Origin: Capsicum annuum
Taxonomy: Eukaryota; Streptophyta; Magnoliopsida; Solanales; Solanaceae
Reading direction: 5' to 3'
DNA length: 64,000 nucleotides
Assembly (NCBI RefSeq): GCF_002878395.1
Contig: NC_061121.1
Span: forward strand, 137,485,671 to 137,549,670
In this document: in pieces, positions 1 through 11,602 of the stretch
Numbering within the stretch: the first letter of the stretch is position 1
Layout of the letters: each line of letters opens with the position of its first letter
Translations under genes and position numbers: made by a program
Notes under the pieces: model-generated
Database searches by the model: none
What the model was told of the DNA's origin: nothing
Seen by the model: only the letters and a program-made list of their open reading frames with translations

Positions 1-246
1 CCTACAACCTCTTCCTATAAATTCCATGTCTCATTTATTATTCTGAGATAGATTTTGATCCTTTTTGGATTATTATTGTATCTTTGACTATGTATCTCCA
101 TTTTTACTATATATGTGTGATTCGATATAGGAGGCTACTTGGGAGATTGAGAGTGAGATGCGGGCTAGTACTCTCACTAATTCGAGCCTTCAGGTACATC
201 CTAACCCTTTACTTTCACGGAAAAAAGTTCTTCTAGTATTGGATAT
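1..246. other. Unassigned retroelement 3' flank
   Basis: No gene is visible. The stretch runs directly into an LTR starting TGTAATGACC at 247, and the sequence just before it (ggaaaaaagttc, about 220-231, then ttggatat) could be a weak polypurine tract. It may therefore be the last part of an internal retroelement region whose 3' LTR follows. This is inference from position only. Confidence 0.3.
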
Positions 247-1514
247 TGTAATGACCCTTTAGGTCAATTTCTGCATTTCCATGTACTTTTGTTATTTGAA
301 ACTTTTCAATAGCTGCCCCAAGTCATTTATGACTTGTTGGAGCTGACAGTTCAGTTATTGTGCAATTCGTTTGGTTGTTAGATCAAATTCTCCATTTAGA
401 ATTCTTAACTAATAAGAACTACATACCAGTTTAAAACATCAATCAAATGACCTCTTATCCAAATTTAGACAGTTCCATCAGCCTCGGAACGCCGATTTTA
501 GGCTAGGAAGACCTTTGGTTTGGGTTCCAAGGCTTCTAGACTCATTTTGGGCTATTAAAGGTATGAGCCTATATTTCATCAGAACAACCTCAGATGAAAA
601 TTTTGAATACGTCATTTAGTCCAGAATGTCACGTAGCATAGTTTATTTATGTTCATGGTATTCTGAAAAAATCCTGAGAGGTCTACAGAGATTCAAAAAT
701 TTCCAAGTCCCAACTAGTTCACCATTCAGTTGGTCATCCGCTAAAGTGGAACTTGGATCTCTTTAGCGGAGGCCTCTTAAGCCGGTCTCTTGTTCAACCA
801 ATCTGGCCAGCTGGGGGCCACTAATGTAGATCTCAATTTTCTTAAACAAAGAGCACTTAAGTGGTTGTTGGTCCACCTAAGCGGATGGTGCAAGTCAACG
901 AGTACCTCTTAAGTGGTACTTGGCTGCTTTAGTAGTAACCGCTTAAGTAGTCAAGTGGCTGCTTATGCGGCATCTATGGGGCATTAAATCCCCTTACTTA
1001 CCTAATTTTCTCCCTATTTTTCCATAATTTCAAGAGCTTAGAGCCCTAGAGAGTGTGAAGAGTTAGGGAAACATTTCTAAGGAGATTTTGGGAGCTTGGA
1101 TTACTCGTTTCTTCCTAGGATTCCTGGTAAATTTCCATTAATTTCTCAATTTATTTAAAAAATCCCTAGATATTTGTTGTGTAGATTTTGGCATTATTTG
1201 ATCTCTGAATTTACCCATCCTTGAGGGTTAATATTCCCTGAGCATAGAGGGATGCATTGATGATTTGAAAAGTGCGATTTTTTAAGCGGTCCCCACGTGG
1301 TATTTTTATGTAATTTTTTATTGAAGTACAAAAATTCAATATGGGTATCATTCTTCTATTATTGATGATGATAGTATTATTTTTATAGTGTGGCATTGTT
1401 TGGAAGCTTATCGTAATGGGAAATCATTAACTTAGCAGATTTCACCAAGCTTTCTTCGTTACCTAGGTAGGCTAGGTTTACCTTTCTCATATATTGTGCT
1501 AAATTATGATATAT
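247..1514 (+). repeat. LTR fragment, TGTAATGACC family, copy 1
   Basis: The start TGTAATGACC and the following several hundred bases align with a second copy starting at 55489; shared stretches include the segments around ccaaggctt, ctcattttggg and catagtttatttatg. Positions 732-980 hold an array of short words built on cttaag, gcgg and agtgg, spaced irregularly. A leader follows, with a splice-donor-like ctggtaaat near 1127. The copy stops where another LTR-like start appears at 1515. The orientation is that of a plus-strand LTR. Confidence 0.65.
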
Positions 1515-1895
1515 TGTAATACCTCTAGTTTTGGAACTCTGGAATTTCATTGAAAAACTGATCACTACCAAGGAAATGACTCAAATGCCAAATCATTATC
1601 ACTAGTCACGAGTCGTAGTGTGCCAATCATAGTCAGAGCAGTAAGGTTTCCTGATGTTTCTATCTTTATCCTGACTAAAACCCCATGATTCGTATGTCAA
1701 AGTCACAACTCGTGGTGAGGAACTCATGACCATAACAGTGTGGTGCCCGAAGTGTTCTGCTAAGGCAGGATTTAAGGTGACGACTACTGATCAGTCACCA
1801 AGAGTTATTAACTGATCCATAGCAACTGGGAGCAATTTTTATGCACGTTTTACATTAAGGTTAATTTGGTATTTTCGCTTCTTTACCATTCACCC
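1515..1895 (+). repeat. LTR fragment, TGTAATACC start with gactcgt-type array
   Basis: TGTAATACC at 1515 is a typical LTR start. It is followed at about 1600-1760 by repeated words such as gagtcgtag, aactcgtgg and aactcatgac. It is cut by the 3' LTR of Element 1 at about 1896, and no continuation was found on the far side of Element 1. Confidence 0.4.
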
Positions 1896-3215
1896 ACTTA
1901 CATGACTCGAAATAGGTCCTTGTCGTATAGGAATATCAAGCCCATCGACGATCGGAGATTTCCTCATAACCTAACCAAACAATCATATCAATCCACAAGT
2001 GTCGGATGAACTATGATGACATAACAAGATAGCAGAAACAATACTAATAATCATAATTTATGAAGTGTCTAATCAATCCATTAATATCAACATACTAAAC
2101 CAACATACCCAATTCAATAGTAATCCACAGAGCCTCTACAAATCCAATGTCTATAATATGTCGGGATATGCCCCCGACAATAGCCAAAAACCAAGTCTTG
2201 AAAAAGTCTATGACATAAGATAAAAAGACCCTGAAATGGATGAAATATGAAGTATGGAAGCCCACCACTTCAAAGTCAACACATGAACTGCTTGAACACC
2301 TGGTCACTACATAGGAAGAGAAGAAGAAGCTTTGACCCCTGTGTCATATCAGGACACAACTTCGAAAGATGGTTAACGATTGATATGCTAGCATGTAACT
2401 CAAGGATAAGGATACTATATTGTTATTATTCAAAACCAAGTCAAACCATCATAAGCAACTACATTTATATACCTAGGCATATATTGATACATAAAGTACC
2501 GAAATGGAAACAAGTCTTAGCATGCATTTTGAAGCACCCCATCATGATATATGAAGTGGAGGACTCTAACATTCCACTTACACATATTAGGAAGTTTGAA
2601 CTTCTCGGTTACATTAAACAAGAGGACTTTAACCTCAAGCTATCTCGTTAGGGAAGTTGACTCTAACCACAAGCCGTCTTATCAGGCAAGTGGACTCTAA
2701 CCACAAATTGTTCTATTAGCCAAATGGTCTCTAAACACAAACGATCTCTTAAAGAAAGTGGGCTCTAACCACAAGTCATCACGTCCATTACTAGTTGACA
2801 TTGGGACTCTAACCGTTTGTCAATGCATTCACATTGACTTTGTTCAACATCCAAGGACTCTAACCTACTTAGCCAATTCAAGACTCCAAAGCTACAATTC
2901 AACCATACATGACCACAAGGAATCTATGAACCATTTATCAATCAATCACTCTAATAGGACAATTAGTTAGTTACAACCACCATTCAAGTCAAATTTTGGC
3001 CCTCAAGCTAACCTAAAACATTGTTACAAATCAAAGACATACAACAAGGATAAGACACATGCCATGGTCATTATCAATCAACCATTCATTCAATTGGATT
3101 TTGGACTTGAACCTATTGTCTATCAAAACACTTGCTCAATTAAAAGTGTAGGGACTTGAACCCATTGCCTATCAAATACATAAATGAAGTAAAGAAAATT
3201 AACACATACCTCAAA
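1896..3215 (-). repeat. 3' LTR of Element 1 (5' part missing)
   Basis: Aligns with the 5' LTR at about 7685-8805, for example around ccattaatatcaacatacta and catgtaactcaaggataagg. It starts on the plus strand near ttacatgactcgaaa, the partner of tggacataacctgaaa beside the primer site. Above about 3000 the two copies diverge, and the LTR meets the integrase stop at about 3208-3215, so the first part of the LTR (minus-strand sense) is missing. A plus-strand 134-codon open frame at 2247-2651 lies within the LTR and is not a gene. Confidence 0.8.
2625..2794. repeat. 34-bp tandem repeat within the LTR, about 5 units
   Basis: The core gactctaaccacaag recurs at 2625, 2659, 2693, 2727 and 2761, an exact 34-base spacing. 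Looser copies follow at about 2805 and 2853. The same array is seen in the 5' LTR at about 8420-8600 with more mutations, so it predates insertion. Confidence 0.8.
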
Positions 3216-4660
3216 CACGAATTTTTGGAATGTTAAAAAAATGCAGATACTTGGATTTCATGTCCTCTTCTATCTCCTAAGTAGCTTCATCGGACTTTTG
3301 GTTCCTTCATAGGACCTTCATCAAAGCCACTTTTTTCATTTGCAATCAGCAAACATGATGATCTAATATCCTCACCAGGACTTCCTCATAGGACAAGGAA
3401 TCAATGATACCAACATCCTCCAAAGGAAGAACCAACAAAGGATCACCCATACATTTCAGCAACATGGACACATAGAATAGCAGATGGATGAAGCTCAAAT
3501 TAGAGGGAAACTCCAATTCATAGGAAACATTGCCAACCCTCTGCAAAATCAAATATCGACCAATATACCGGGAACTAAGTTTCCCCTTCTTACCAAACCG
3601 CATCACCCCTTCAGGGGAGATACTTCAAGAATACCAATTGCCAACATTAAACTCCAAGTCTGTATGCCTCAATTCTACATAGGACTTTTGTTGACTTTGA
3701 GAGGCTTTCAACCTATCACGAATCACCTTCACCTTCTCCAAGGCTTGGTGAACCAAATCAGGGACAAACAACTTACCCTCACCAACTTTATACCATTCAA
3801 TAGGAAAATGACACCTCCTACCATACAACGCCTTAAAAGAGGCCATAAAAATTCTAGAGTGGTAACTATTGTTATAGGTGAATTCAATCAAAGTCAAATG
3901 GTCGTACTAAATACCACCATAATCAATTAAATAAGCACGCAACATATCCTCCAATGTATGAATGGTCTTCTCTACTTGTCTATCCGTCTGCGGGTGGAAA
4001 GCGGTACTAAGGTACACCTTAGTTACCAAACCTTTCTAAAATGACTTCAAAAAGTGAGATGAGAACAGAGTACCATGATCCGAATTGGTAGAAATTGGAG
4101 CACCATGAAACTTCATAGTCTCCGCAAAATATAACCTAGCATAATCCTCCGTTAAAAAACTATTCCTCACCGGCAAGAAGTGAGCAAACTTGGTCATTCT
4201 ATCCATAATGACCCAGATAGAATCACATTGATTTTGAGATCGGGGAAGAACGGTGAAGAAATCCATATTAACTATTTCCCACTTACAATTGGGAAACACA
4301 ATCTTTTGGTACAAACCGCCGAGTCTCAAGTGCTTTACTTTCACTTTTTGAAACACCATACATTTAGCCACAAAGCTAGCCATATCTCATTTAATATTAT
4401 TCCACTAATAGAACTATGTATGATCAAGATACATCTTTGTATAATTGGGAAGAATAACATAACAAGACCTATGAACGTCGGATAAAATTTTTTCCCTTAA
4501 TCCCTCGACATTGGGAATGCATAGCCTACCTTAGTACCTCAAGATACCATCACCACCAATAACAAAATCGATAACCTTTTGTTGACCCATACTACTTTTA
4601 ATCTTCCTCAAATCAGGATCCAACATTGGCTTTTCCTTTATCTCCACATCAAGAGACGAC
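3205..4660 (-). pseudogene. Integrase with chromodomain-type tail, Element 1
   Basis: The integrase would join element cDNA to the host genome. Minus-strand frames show, in order, a linker after RNase H, a degraded zinc-binding N-terminus ending FVAKCMV, a core with the first catalytic Asp in NMDFFTVLP and a second-Asp region reading NSDHGTLFSSHF, then YNNSYHS and ALYGRRC, FGKKGKLSSRYIG, and the tail EAT(stop)EIEEDMKSKY ending at a TGA near 3208. The pieces lie in different frames at about 4036-4383, 3625-3897 and 3346-3606. The tail resembles chromovirus integrases. Non-functional. Confidence 0.85.
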
Positions 4661-5030
4661 TATGACTCTTGATGTACAAATACACCACCATTCTCTAAGT
4701 CTATGAGATAAAACCCAAGATTAGCCAAAGGGTGAATGTCTTTCACTAACTCCCTCTTATGTTCATCCACATGAGCTAAACTCCCCATGGATAACTTCCT
4801 AAGAGCATCAACAACTAAGTTATCTTTACCTGGATGGTAATGGAGACACGTACCATATTTATTTAGTAACTCAAGACATCTTTTTTGTCTAAGATTCAGC
4901 TCTTTCTGAGTAAACACTTACAAGTCTAGGCCACTTCTTAACCACCACAACCTTTTGAGGATCAACCATGATCCCTTTACTAGAGATAAAATGACAAAGA
5001 AAAGTCGCAAACTTCAACTAAAAATCACAC
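4660..5030 (-). pseudogene. RNase H fragment, Element 1
   Basis: The minus-strand frame at 4660-4917 reads MFTQKELNLRQKRCLELL, then HYHPGKDNLVVDALRKLS, the C-terminal half of a Ty3/gypsy RNase H with the conserved PGK-N-V-DALS block. It sits directly between RT and integrase as expected. RNase H would degrade the RNA strand during reverse transcription. The 5' half (4918-5030) is frame-broken. Confidence 0.8.
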
Positions 5031-5795
5031 TTAGAGAACTTGGAATACACAAAAATCCTTTGAGGTTTGCAACACAACACGAAAGTGAACAACATAATCT
5101 GCCTCATTCCTAGAATAGACTAAGATATCATAAATGAAGACTATGACAAGCAAGTCTAGGAACCAATGGAAGACCCTATACATCAGATCCATTAATGTTG
5201 CGAGGAAATTGGTCAACCCAAAAGACATAACTAGGAACTCATAGTGACCATATCGGGTCCTGAAGGAAGTCTTAGGGATATCCACTTCCCCAATCTTATA
5301 CTGATGATAATCCGAAGTAAGATCAATCTTGGAGAAATATCTCGCACTTTAAAGTTAATAAAATAAATCATCGATTCTAGGAGATGATACTTACTCTTTA
5401 TGTTCACTTTGTTGAACTGATGGTAATCAATACATATTCAAAGGGAACCATCCGTCTTACACATAAATAGTATTGGAGCACCCTAAGGAGATAAACTAGG
5501 ACAGATAAATCCTTTATCTAAAAGATCCTTCAATTGCTACTTAAGCTTCATCAAGTCAGCTAGAGGTATTCTATACCGAGTGATGAAAATAGGATAGTTT
5601 CAAAAACATGATCAATCCTAAAAACAATTTCCCTATGGGGAGAAACATCAGGAGGGTCATAGGGAAAGATTTTGAGAAAATCATTAAAAATGGGAACGGA
5701 TTCTCGAGAAGGACCTTTCGAGTTAGAAATGTTAACTTGGATCAAATAACACAAACACCCTTTAAAAATCAAGTTTTGAGCTTTAAGACATGAGA
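5031..5795 (-). pseudogene. Reverse transcriptase with N-terminal linker, Element 1
   Basis: The minus-strand frame at 5031-5285 contains [25 protein letters not shown], followed by the active-site region [10 protein letters not shown]. Ty3/gypsy RTs normally have two Asp there (F-I-D-D); here the first is Tyr, so the catalytic centre is lost. Upstream, 5560-5795 carries the protease-RT linker (IFNDFLKIFPYDPPDVSPHR). The part between is split by stops. Confidence 0.85.
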
Positions 5796-6200
5796 TTAAC
5801 CTCCCCTTAAGCACAAAAGAACCCCCTTCCCATATAATGACCAGCTAAGTAAAGAATTTAAACGTGATCTTATAGGTCGACAATCTAAGGAAGCATAGCA
5901 CATATGCAACCAATCGATCCCCAAAATAACATCAAAATTTACCATGTCCAACTTTATATAGTCTAGTAGAGTTTCTCTACCACTAAATGATTCCACACAC
6001 CCACTATAATCTCTTTTAACAACCACAAAGTCTCCTACCAGGTTAAAAATAAAAAAAGGAACCGACAGACACTCAGGATCAAAACTAAAATACATAACTA
6101 CGAATGGGGCCACATAAGAGAGAGAGGACCTTGGATTAAGTAAATAGTACACATCACCAGAGAAATGTTTCAACATACTCGTGATAACATCTGGAGATGA
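5796..6200 (-). pseudogene. Aspartic protease, Element 1
   Basis: The protease would cut the gag-pol polyprotein. The minus-strand frame 5796-6176 shows the family pattern SSLSYVAPFVVMYF near the N-terminus, GCVESFSGRETLLDYIKLDMVNFDVILGIDWL in the middle and YASLDCR after it. The catalytic position, normally D-S/T-G before SSLSY, reads N-P-R, so the Asp is replaced by Asn. Confidence 0.85.
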
Positions 6201-7478
6201 CTCGTACTCCTAGCAAGTAACAAGTGTATTTAATTTATTCCGACCAGTGTTGTACCAAAAATATAAGCAGAAGCAGAAGTAGTAGCCTTCGATACAGGAG
6301 CAGATGAAGTACCAATAGGGGCCCTATTTTCCTAAGAAGCCACTAGAGAGGGGTACTCTGTCTACATGTGACCAATTTAACCATATCTAAAAGATCTGTT
6401 CCTCTCTTTCTAACATTAGTCATAATGATGTTAACCATAAAATCTACAAAAAGGGTAGGTTGGTGCTGATTGGTCCCAACTATCCTGAATTTGGGTACCT
6501 TGTGCCCTAGAAGCATTATCACTTTGAAAACGTCTACCTCCCGACGGCCTCGAGTAAGGAGCATTGGCCATCAAATAAGCATTTGTACTCACCCAATTCT
6601 TTCTCTTCGACCACTTACCACTAAATTGTTAGACTTTACTTTATTCAAAAAATTGAGACCTCTTGCTTAATCTCTCATCAATCTCAATTTGTTTGTTTTC
6701 TATTCCTCCACTTATTGCATATACACAACAAATGTAGAGAGGTCTATGTCTTTGATCAACAAGGCCATCTTACTCTTAAGGACCAACTTACGAGATAGTC
6801 TTAAAGCAACTTACACATTTTAGCCCTGATACTAGAAACCATATCCGAAGAATCCTCTATAATTGATGAAACTTCAAGGCATACTCTATGACAAATATCT
6901 TTCCTTGACTCAGATTAACAATCTCCTATAGGTTTTCTTCCCTCAACTCTTAAGGAAAGAAGTGGTATAGAAATATATTAGAGAAATTCTCCCAAAAAGA
7001 TGACTCCTCAATATCACCTCTCACTTGATCCTACTCTTTATACCATTGGTATGGAAAATCCTTCAATTGATAGATTGCAAAATTACCTTCCACACTATTC
7101 ACATACAAAACTGTAAAAATATTTTCCATCTCATCCAAAAAACCTAAAGATTTTTCTCCACCTTAACACCAGTAAAGGTCAAAGAACTTATCTTTTGAAC
7201 TGGCTAACTCTTGTGGCCTTAGAAGATAGAATAACAGATGCACCATACTCGACCTAAAAAGTCACCAATAGAGTAATCATATGAATCGACTGATGAAACT
7301 TAATCATGTCAGCCTGAGGAATAGGAGGAGGACTATAGGGAACTAGTGGAAATCCATAACCATCAGGAACCGAACCTCTAGACCGGGTGGAAATTCCATA
7401 AGTTGGATGAGCTTCATCCATAATTTCCTCTATCCGTACCAAAGGATTTGCCTAAACATCTTATATTCTAGGAGGCAT
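6200..7478 (-). pseudogene. Gag remnant, Element 1
   Basis: Gag forms the particle that packages element RNA. A minus-strand ATG at 7478 starts MPPRI, a common gag start in plant chromoviruses, then hits a stop. The frame resumes as VRIEEIMDEAHPTYGISTRSRG (7254-7442). Below that it is broken by many stops; only short pieces are open, and I could not place a zinc knuckle with certainty. The N-terminus matches the gag start of Element 8 (MDGSSPTHG...TRPR near 61342). Confidence 0.65.
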
Positions 7479-7670
7479 GATATAATGGTAAGTAAATAAA
7501 AATTACAGAAATCCAATACCTTAGACTCTATAGTTTAAGATAGAACCATAAGAAAGGGAGACATTCATAATGTCTCATAGCCTCTCTCATATAAGTATGT
7601 GCGCTACACACACAAAAAAGAGACTCTACTTGGTATAACTTTTTTTAACACCCAACTAACAATAAACATA

Positions 7671-7683
7671 GGTACTGATACCA
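7671..7683 (-). other. Primer binding site, Element 1 (tRNA-Met type)
   Basis: Minus strand reads tggtatcagtacc, close to the tggtatcagagc primer site complementary to plant initiator tRNA-Met. It lies directly inside the 5' LTR and about 200 bases before the gag ATG. Confidence 0.75.
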
Positions 7684-7684
7684 A

Positions 7685-9228
7685 CTGGACATAACCTGAA
7701 ACTAGACCTTGTCATATGAGCATCTCAAGACCATCGTGGACCAGAGATAACCCCATAAGCTAACCTAACCATCACATCAATCCACAAGTGATGGATGAAC
7801 TCCAACCACATAAGAAAAGAGCAAAAATAAGAATAACAATCATCACTTTAGAATTAGATAGTAAATCCATTAATATCAACATACTAAACCAACATACCCA
7901 AGTCCACAGTTATTCACAAAGCCTCTAAAAATCTAATATCTATAATATAGTAGGACATGCCCCTGAAAATAACCAAAAACCAAATCTAGAACAAGTGTAT
8001 GACATAAGATAAAAAGACCCTAACATTTATGCCTTCCAAAATATTGAAGATCACCACTTCAAAGTCAACACACAAATCACTCAAACACCTAGACACTTCA
8101 CAGAAAGAGAAAAAGCAGCCCCGTCCCCTAGGTCATATGGGGACATAATATCCAGAGATGGTTAGCTATTGGAATACTAGCATGTAACTCAAGGATAAGG
8201 ATAAAATAGTGTTATTATTCAAAACCAAGTCAAACCATCATAATTAACCATATTTATATACTTAGGAATTTATGTAGGCATTTATTGATACCTAAAGTTC
8301 TGTAAAGAAAATAAGACTTAGCATGCATTTGAAACACCCAATCATGATATAGGAATTGGAGGTCTCTAATCTTTTACTTACGTAGATTAGGAAGTTTGAA
8401 CTTCCAGCTAACATAATTAAAAGGAATTTAACCCCAAGCCATCTCATTAGGTAAGTGGACTTTAATTACAAGACGTGTTATCAAGAAAATGGACTCTAAT
8501 TACAAATTATTCTATTGGGAAAGTGGACTTAACAACAAGCCATCTTTTTAAGAAAGTGGACTCTAACAACACGCCATTATATCTATTACTAGTCAATATT
8601 AGGACTCTAACCCTTTGTTCATACATTCATATCCACTTAGTTTAACATTCAAGGGCTCTAACCCACTTAGCCATTTCAAGACTTCAAGGCTATAATTCAA
8701 CCCCATACATTACCACAAGGTCTTTATAAACCATTTATAAATCAATCAATTTCATTGGCCAATACCTTATTTACAAAAACCATTCAAGTCAAATTTTGGT
8801 CATCAATACCTTTACCAAACTATTCATTCTTCATTAGGATTCTTACACCAAGCTTTAGTTCAAACGTAATTCAATTTTATGCTTAAGGACTCAAACCCTT
8901 TTAACCAAGGCCTTACCAAAAGCATTTATGGAGCATCCTTACTCATTAATCCATTGCCTTAGCTTAAAACACTATTGGCTTATAACTAGCTATTTCTCTT
9001 AGAAATTTTGTCAAACACCTTAAGGGCATACCTTTTTCATGACTAAAATCCCAGAGAAAACCATCAAGATTTGGGTTACTCATGCCCATTTGTTAAACCA
9101 CAAGTCAACAAACACCCACGTGTGCAAACCATCACCAAAAACATGTATAAACACAAGTTTGAATAAGAGTAAAAAAATATCCATCACTATGTTTTGAAAC
9201 CATTAACAAGTGATATTTGAGAATCAAG
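7685..9228 (-). repeat. 5' LTR of Element 1, truncated at its outer end
   Basis: 7685 to about 8805 aligns with the 3' LTR. About 8890-9200 aligns, on the opposite strand, with 59420-59650 in the LTR of Element 8 (shared words such as atggtttgca and gtggtttaacaaatggg). In Element 8 another 730 bases precede this point, so the outer end is missing here. The sequence passes into the Athila LTR of Element 3 at about 9228. Confidence 0.7.
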
Positions 9229-9685
9229 TAGGAATAATGCCCCGGGTAGTTTTATAAATTCACTCTGCCAAATCCTAAACCTCATATAGGGAAAAACCCT
9301 TTCTTCTTGGGTATTGCTTACCTCATAAACATTTTTGAATTTAAAATAAGAACCCTAATTGGGAAATATTGTAAGTAATTTTAGATACTTAAATTCATAG
9401 TATTTTGTGAAGGATAGATGCTTTGGATAATCCTAATGGTATATGTTGCACTACCTTCTTCATGAGTAGATAAGTAATTTAAAATTTGGATTATGTTTAA
9501 ATAAAGAGTAATTGTGTGTGGGTGTTATCGGTTTTCCATAATTTTTAGTTGTTATGTTTGGATTCCACCATTGCTCGAGTTTAATAATTAGAATTTATTG
9601 GTGAAAACACCAAATCTCTAAATGGGTTTAATGGGTGAAAACCCCAAACTCTATAAACACTTCATCATTCTTGAAAGAGGTATGA
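9229..9685 (+). repeat. Left LTR of Element 3, first piece
   Basis: Aligns with 21857-22215 in the right LTR, for example gtattttgtgaaggat, gggtgaaaaccccaaactct and cttgaaagag. It breaks off at Element 2 and resumes at 14298 with gatgaaggtgaacat, which follows cttgaaagag in the uninterrupted right LTR (atgaaggtgaacat at 22228). Confidence 0.85.
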
Positions 9686-10358
9686 TGATACAAGAACAAT
9701 GAGCCTTAAGACTACTAGATATTGTCTAAGGGTCAAGGCTTCAGAATTGGCAAGCAATTAAAGATTTTTGGAGTATTTTGAAGCTTTGGTCAAGAGAAGG
9801 AAGGAGTGTAATTTATACACTCCATAGGTGCCTCAAAGGAAGGATAATGAATAATTTTTACACTCCAAAAGATCATTCTATAGGAGCTTCCTTTTTAAGT
9901 CCTCATTAAGGGAATTTTTGTCCTTTGGCCTGTAATATTATAAATAGACCATTTTACTTCTCTTTTCATGTGACTTTGATGAAATTGCATATTATTCTTA
10001 TATTGTATCTTTAGTCTTGTAGTTTTAGCTCTCAAACCCAAAATTTGTTCCTTAATACATTTGAAGTTAGGTTTTTACTTGTATTGAGAAATTTGGCAAG
10101 CAAGGTGTGCTTGAGGAAGAGTGTTTCCTTTGAGTCACCTAAGAGAGTGGTTTGATCTTACATTGGTGATTTGTGTTTGAAGGTTTGATACACCTTCTAG
10201 TTCTATTCATTGATGGAAGTGAGGGTTTCTCTATCTATCTTTAATTTCATGCAATTCTTCTTCTTCATCTCCTTCTCATGTGTTGTTTTTTCTTTGTAAG
10301 CTTGCTGATTTTGTTCCTTTAGTGTCCATTTCGTGTTTGATAGTCCTTTAGGCTATCA
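9686..10358 (+). repeat. Left LTR of Element 2
   Basis: 673 bases from TGATACAAG to GGCTATCA. A TATA box (tataaata) lies at 9939-9946, with transcription probably starting shortly downstream. Matches the right LTR through its whole length. Confidence 0.85.
9939..9946 (+). promoter_or_regulatory. TATA box in left LTR of Element 2
   Basis: tataaata followed by gaccattttactt. The same motif is at 13732-13739 in the right LTR. Position in mid-LTR fits the U3/R boundary. Confidence 0.6.
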
Positions 10359-10360
10359 TT

Positions 10361-10372
10361 TGGTATCAAAGC
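10361..10372 (+). other. Primer binding site, Element 2 (tRNA-Met type)
   Basis: tggtatcaaagc, two bases after the left LTR end; one change from the usual tggtatcagagc. Confidence 0.8.
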
Positions 10373-11602
10373 ATTGTTTAGGGTTGTTCTAACATCCCTA
10401 AATCTTTGTTTTAGTGTTCTTATATAGAAAATCTCATCAAATACGAGTCGAAAATGAGAAAATACCAAAAAAAATTGTTGTGTGTTATCTTGTGTGTTTG
10501 TTGTAGATCCAAATTTTCCAAGTTAGATATACAAGATTTTGTTTTGTTTTGAAGGTTTATAGTGCTAGATCCTTCCTCTCTAGCACATAGGGAGTCTAGA
10601 TCTACTTTTAAACTGAAGTTTGGTTGTTTTTGAGCTAGATCCACCATTGTTGTGGCTTGTTTGAAGCTTTTGGAGAGGGTGACATTTTTTGGGTTGTGTT
10701 GGTGACTTGATTTGTAGCTGATTGTTAGTTGGTTGAGGTTGTTTTGTCAAAAGAAACCTAGATCTTCAAAAAAAAAATCAGATTTGGTGTTCATTTCCTA
10801 GGTGGTCAAACTTTGGTCAACTCTTAATTATTCATCTTGTTCTTCCATGTTCATCAAGTCTTGCTAAGGAAAAATAATCAAAGAGTGTGTTTGATCCAAA
10901 AAAATGAGAAGAAAGAGAGAGTACTTTGTGTTTGTAAAGGAATATTCCTTGGTATATTCATAGTCATCCAAAAGAAAGAAGAGACAAAGGGAATAATCAG
11001 GTACAATTGAAAGTACAAGGGAGGGACCAATCTATTTTGAATTCATTTAAAGCTCCAAAATGACTCCAAAACCTTCAATTTTTCCCTCACACATGAAATT
11101 TCTTCTTCTCATAAGCGTGTTTGGCCGAAACAAGTGTATTGAGCTTTGAAAATTTTGAAAAGTGATGTCAAATCATAAGCTGCCACGTCATCACTTATAC
11201 AAACAACCAAATTGAGTTCTAAAATTAGATTTGCTAGTTTCTATTTGTTGTTTCTAGTTGCTTTTGTGTTGATTCTATTACTAATTATTAAGCTAGTAAT
11301 TACCTACTAGTTTGGTAATTAGATTAGAGTCCGTTGTTTTGTGTTTTCGATTTTTGTGTGCTTTTCTCATTTTCAAGTCGTAGTATTTTTGTTGGTTCAA
11401 GTTCGTGCATCACTTATTTTGAGTCATTTCAAACGAAGATCCATTTCGATTCAAAGCTTCTCACCTCTCAAGTAACTTGCCAAGTATTGCCAGTTCTCCA
11501 ACAATTGTAAAGCCATGTGTGAGGTGAGGTTGAGTGTGAGTGAAGTGAGGCTTTTAAATTAACTCGTTTGCTCATCTTGTAGGTTATTTTTCTTGCTGTT
11601 TT
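10373..11602 (+). other. Leader of Element 2, no coding content seen
   Basis: About 1.2 kb between primer site and first coding frame, AT-rich with scattered stops in all frames. The short open frames here do not resemble gag or pol. It may hold a packaging signal, but nothing in the sequence shows that directly. Confidence 0.5.

Larger units (their letters stand above)
1896..9228 (-). mobile_element. Element 1: degenerate Ty3/gypsy chromovirus-type LTR retrotransposon
   Basis: A nearly whole but broken element on the minus strand. Reading down from high coordinates: 5' LTR, primer site, gag start at 7478, protease, RT, RNase H, integrase, 3' LTR. The two LTRs align for about 1.1 kb. Domain order PR-RT-RH-IN is that of Ty3/gypsy, and the integrase tail (EAT..EIEEDM) resembles the chromovirus (Tekay/Del-like) C-terminus. 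Both LTRs lack their 5' portions. Stops and frameshifts occur in every domain, so it cannot be autonomous. Gag and LTR resemble Element 8 at the other end of the window. Confidence 0.85.

Noticed and set aside
2247..2651. 134-codon plus-strand ORF
   Set aside because: It lies inside the LTR of a minus-strand element and has no counterpart frame in the other LTR.
2600..2860. CRISPR-like spaced repeats
   Set aside because: The spacing is regular, but the units are repeats along their whole length and lie in a plant LTR.
3090..3175. Two box-B-like motifs (ggttcaagtcc on the minus strand), possible SINE or tRNA
   Set aside because: No box A or tRNA fold around them. They lie in a diverged LTR part and look like a local duplication.
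3484..3930. 148-codon plus-strand ORF
   Set aside because: It is antisense to the integrase of Element 1, whose minus-strand frames carry clear domain motifs.
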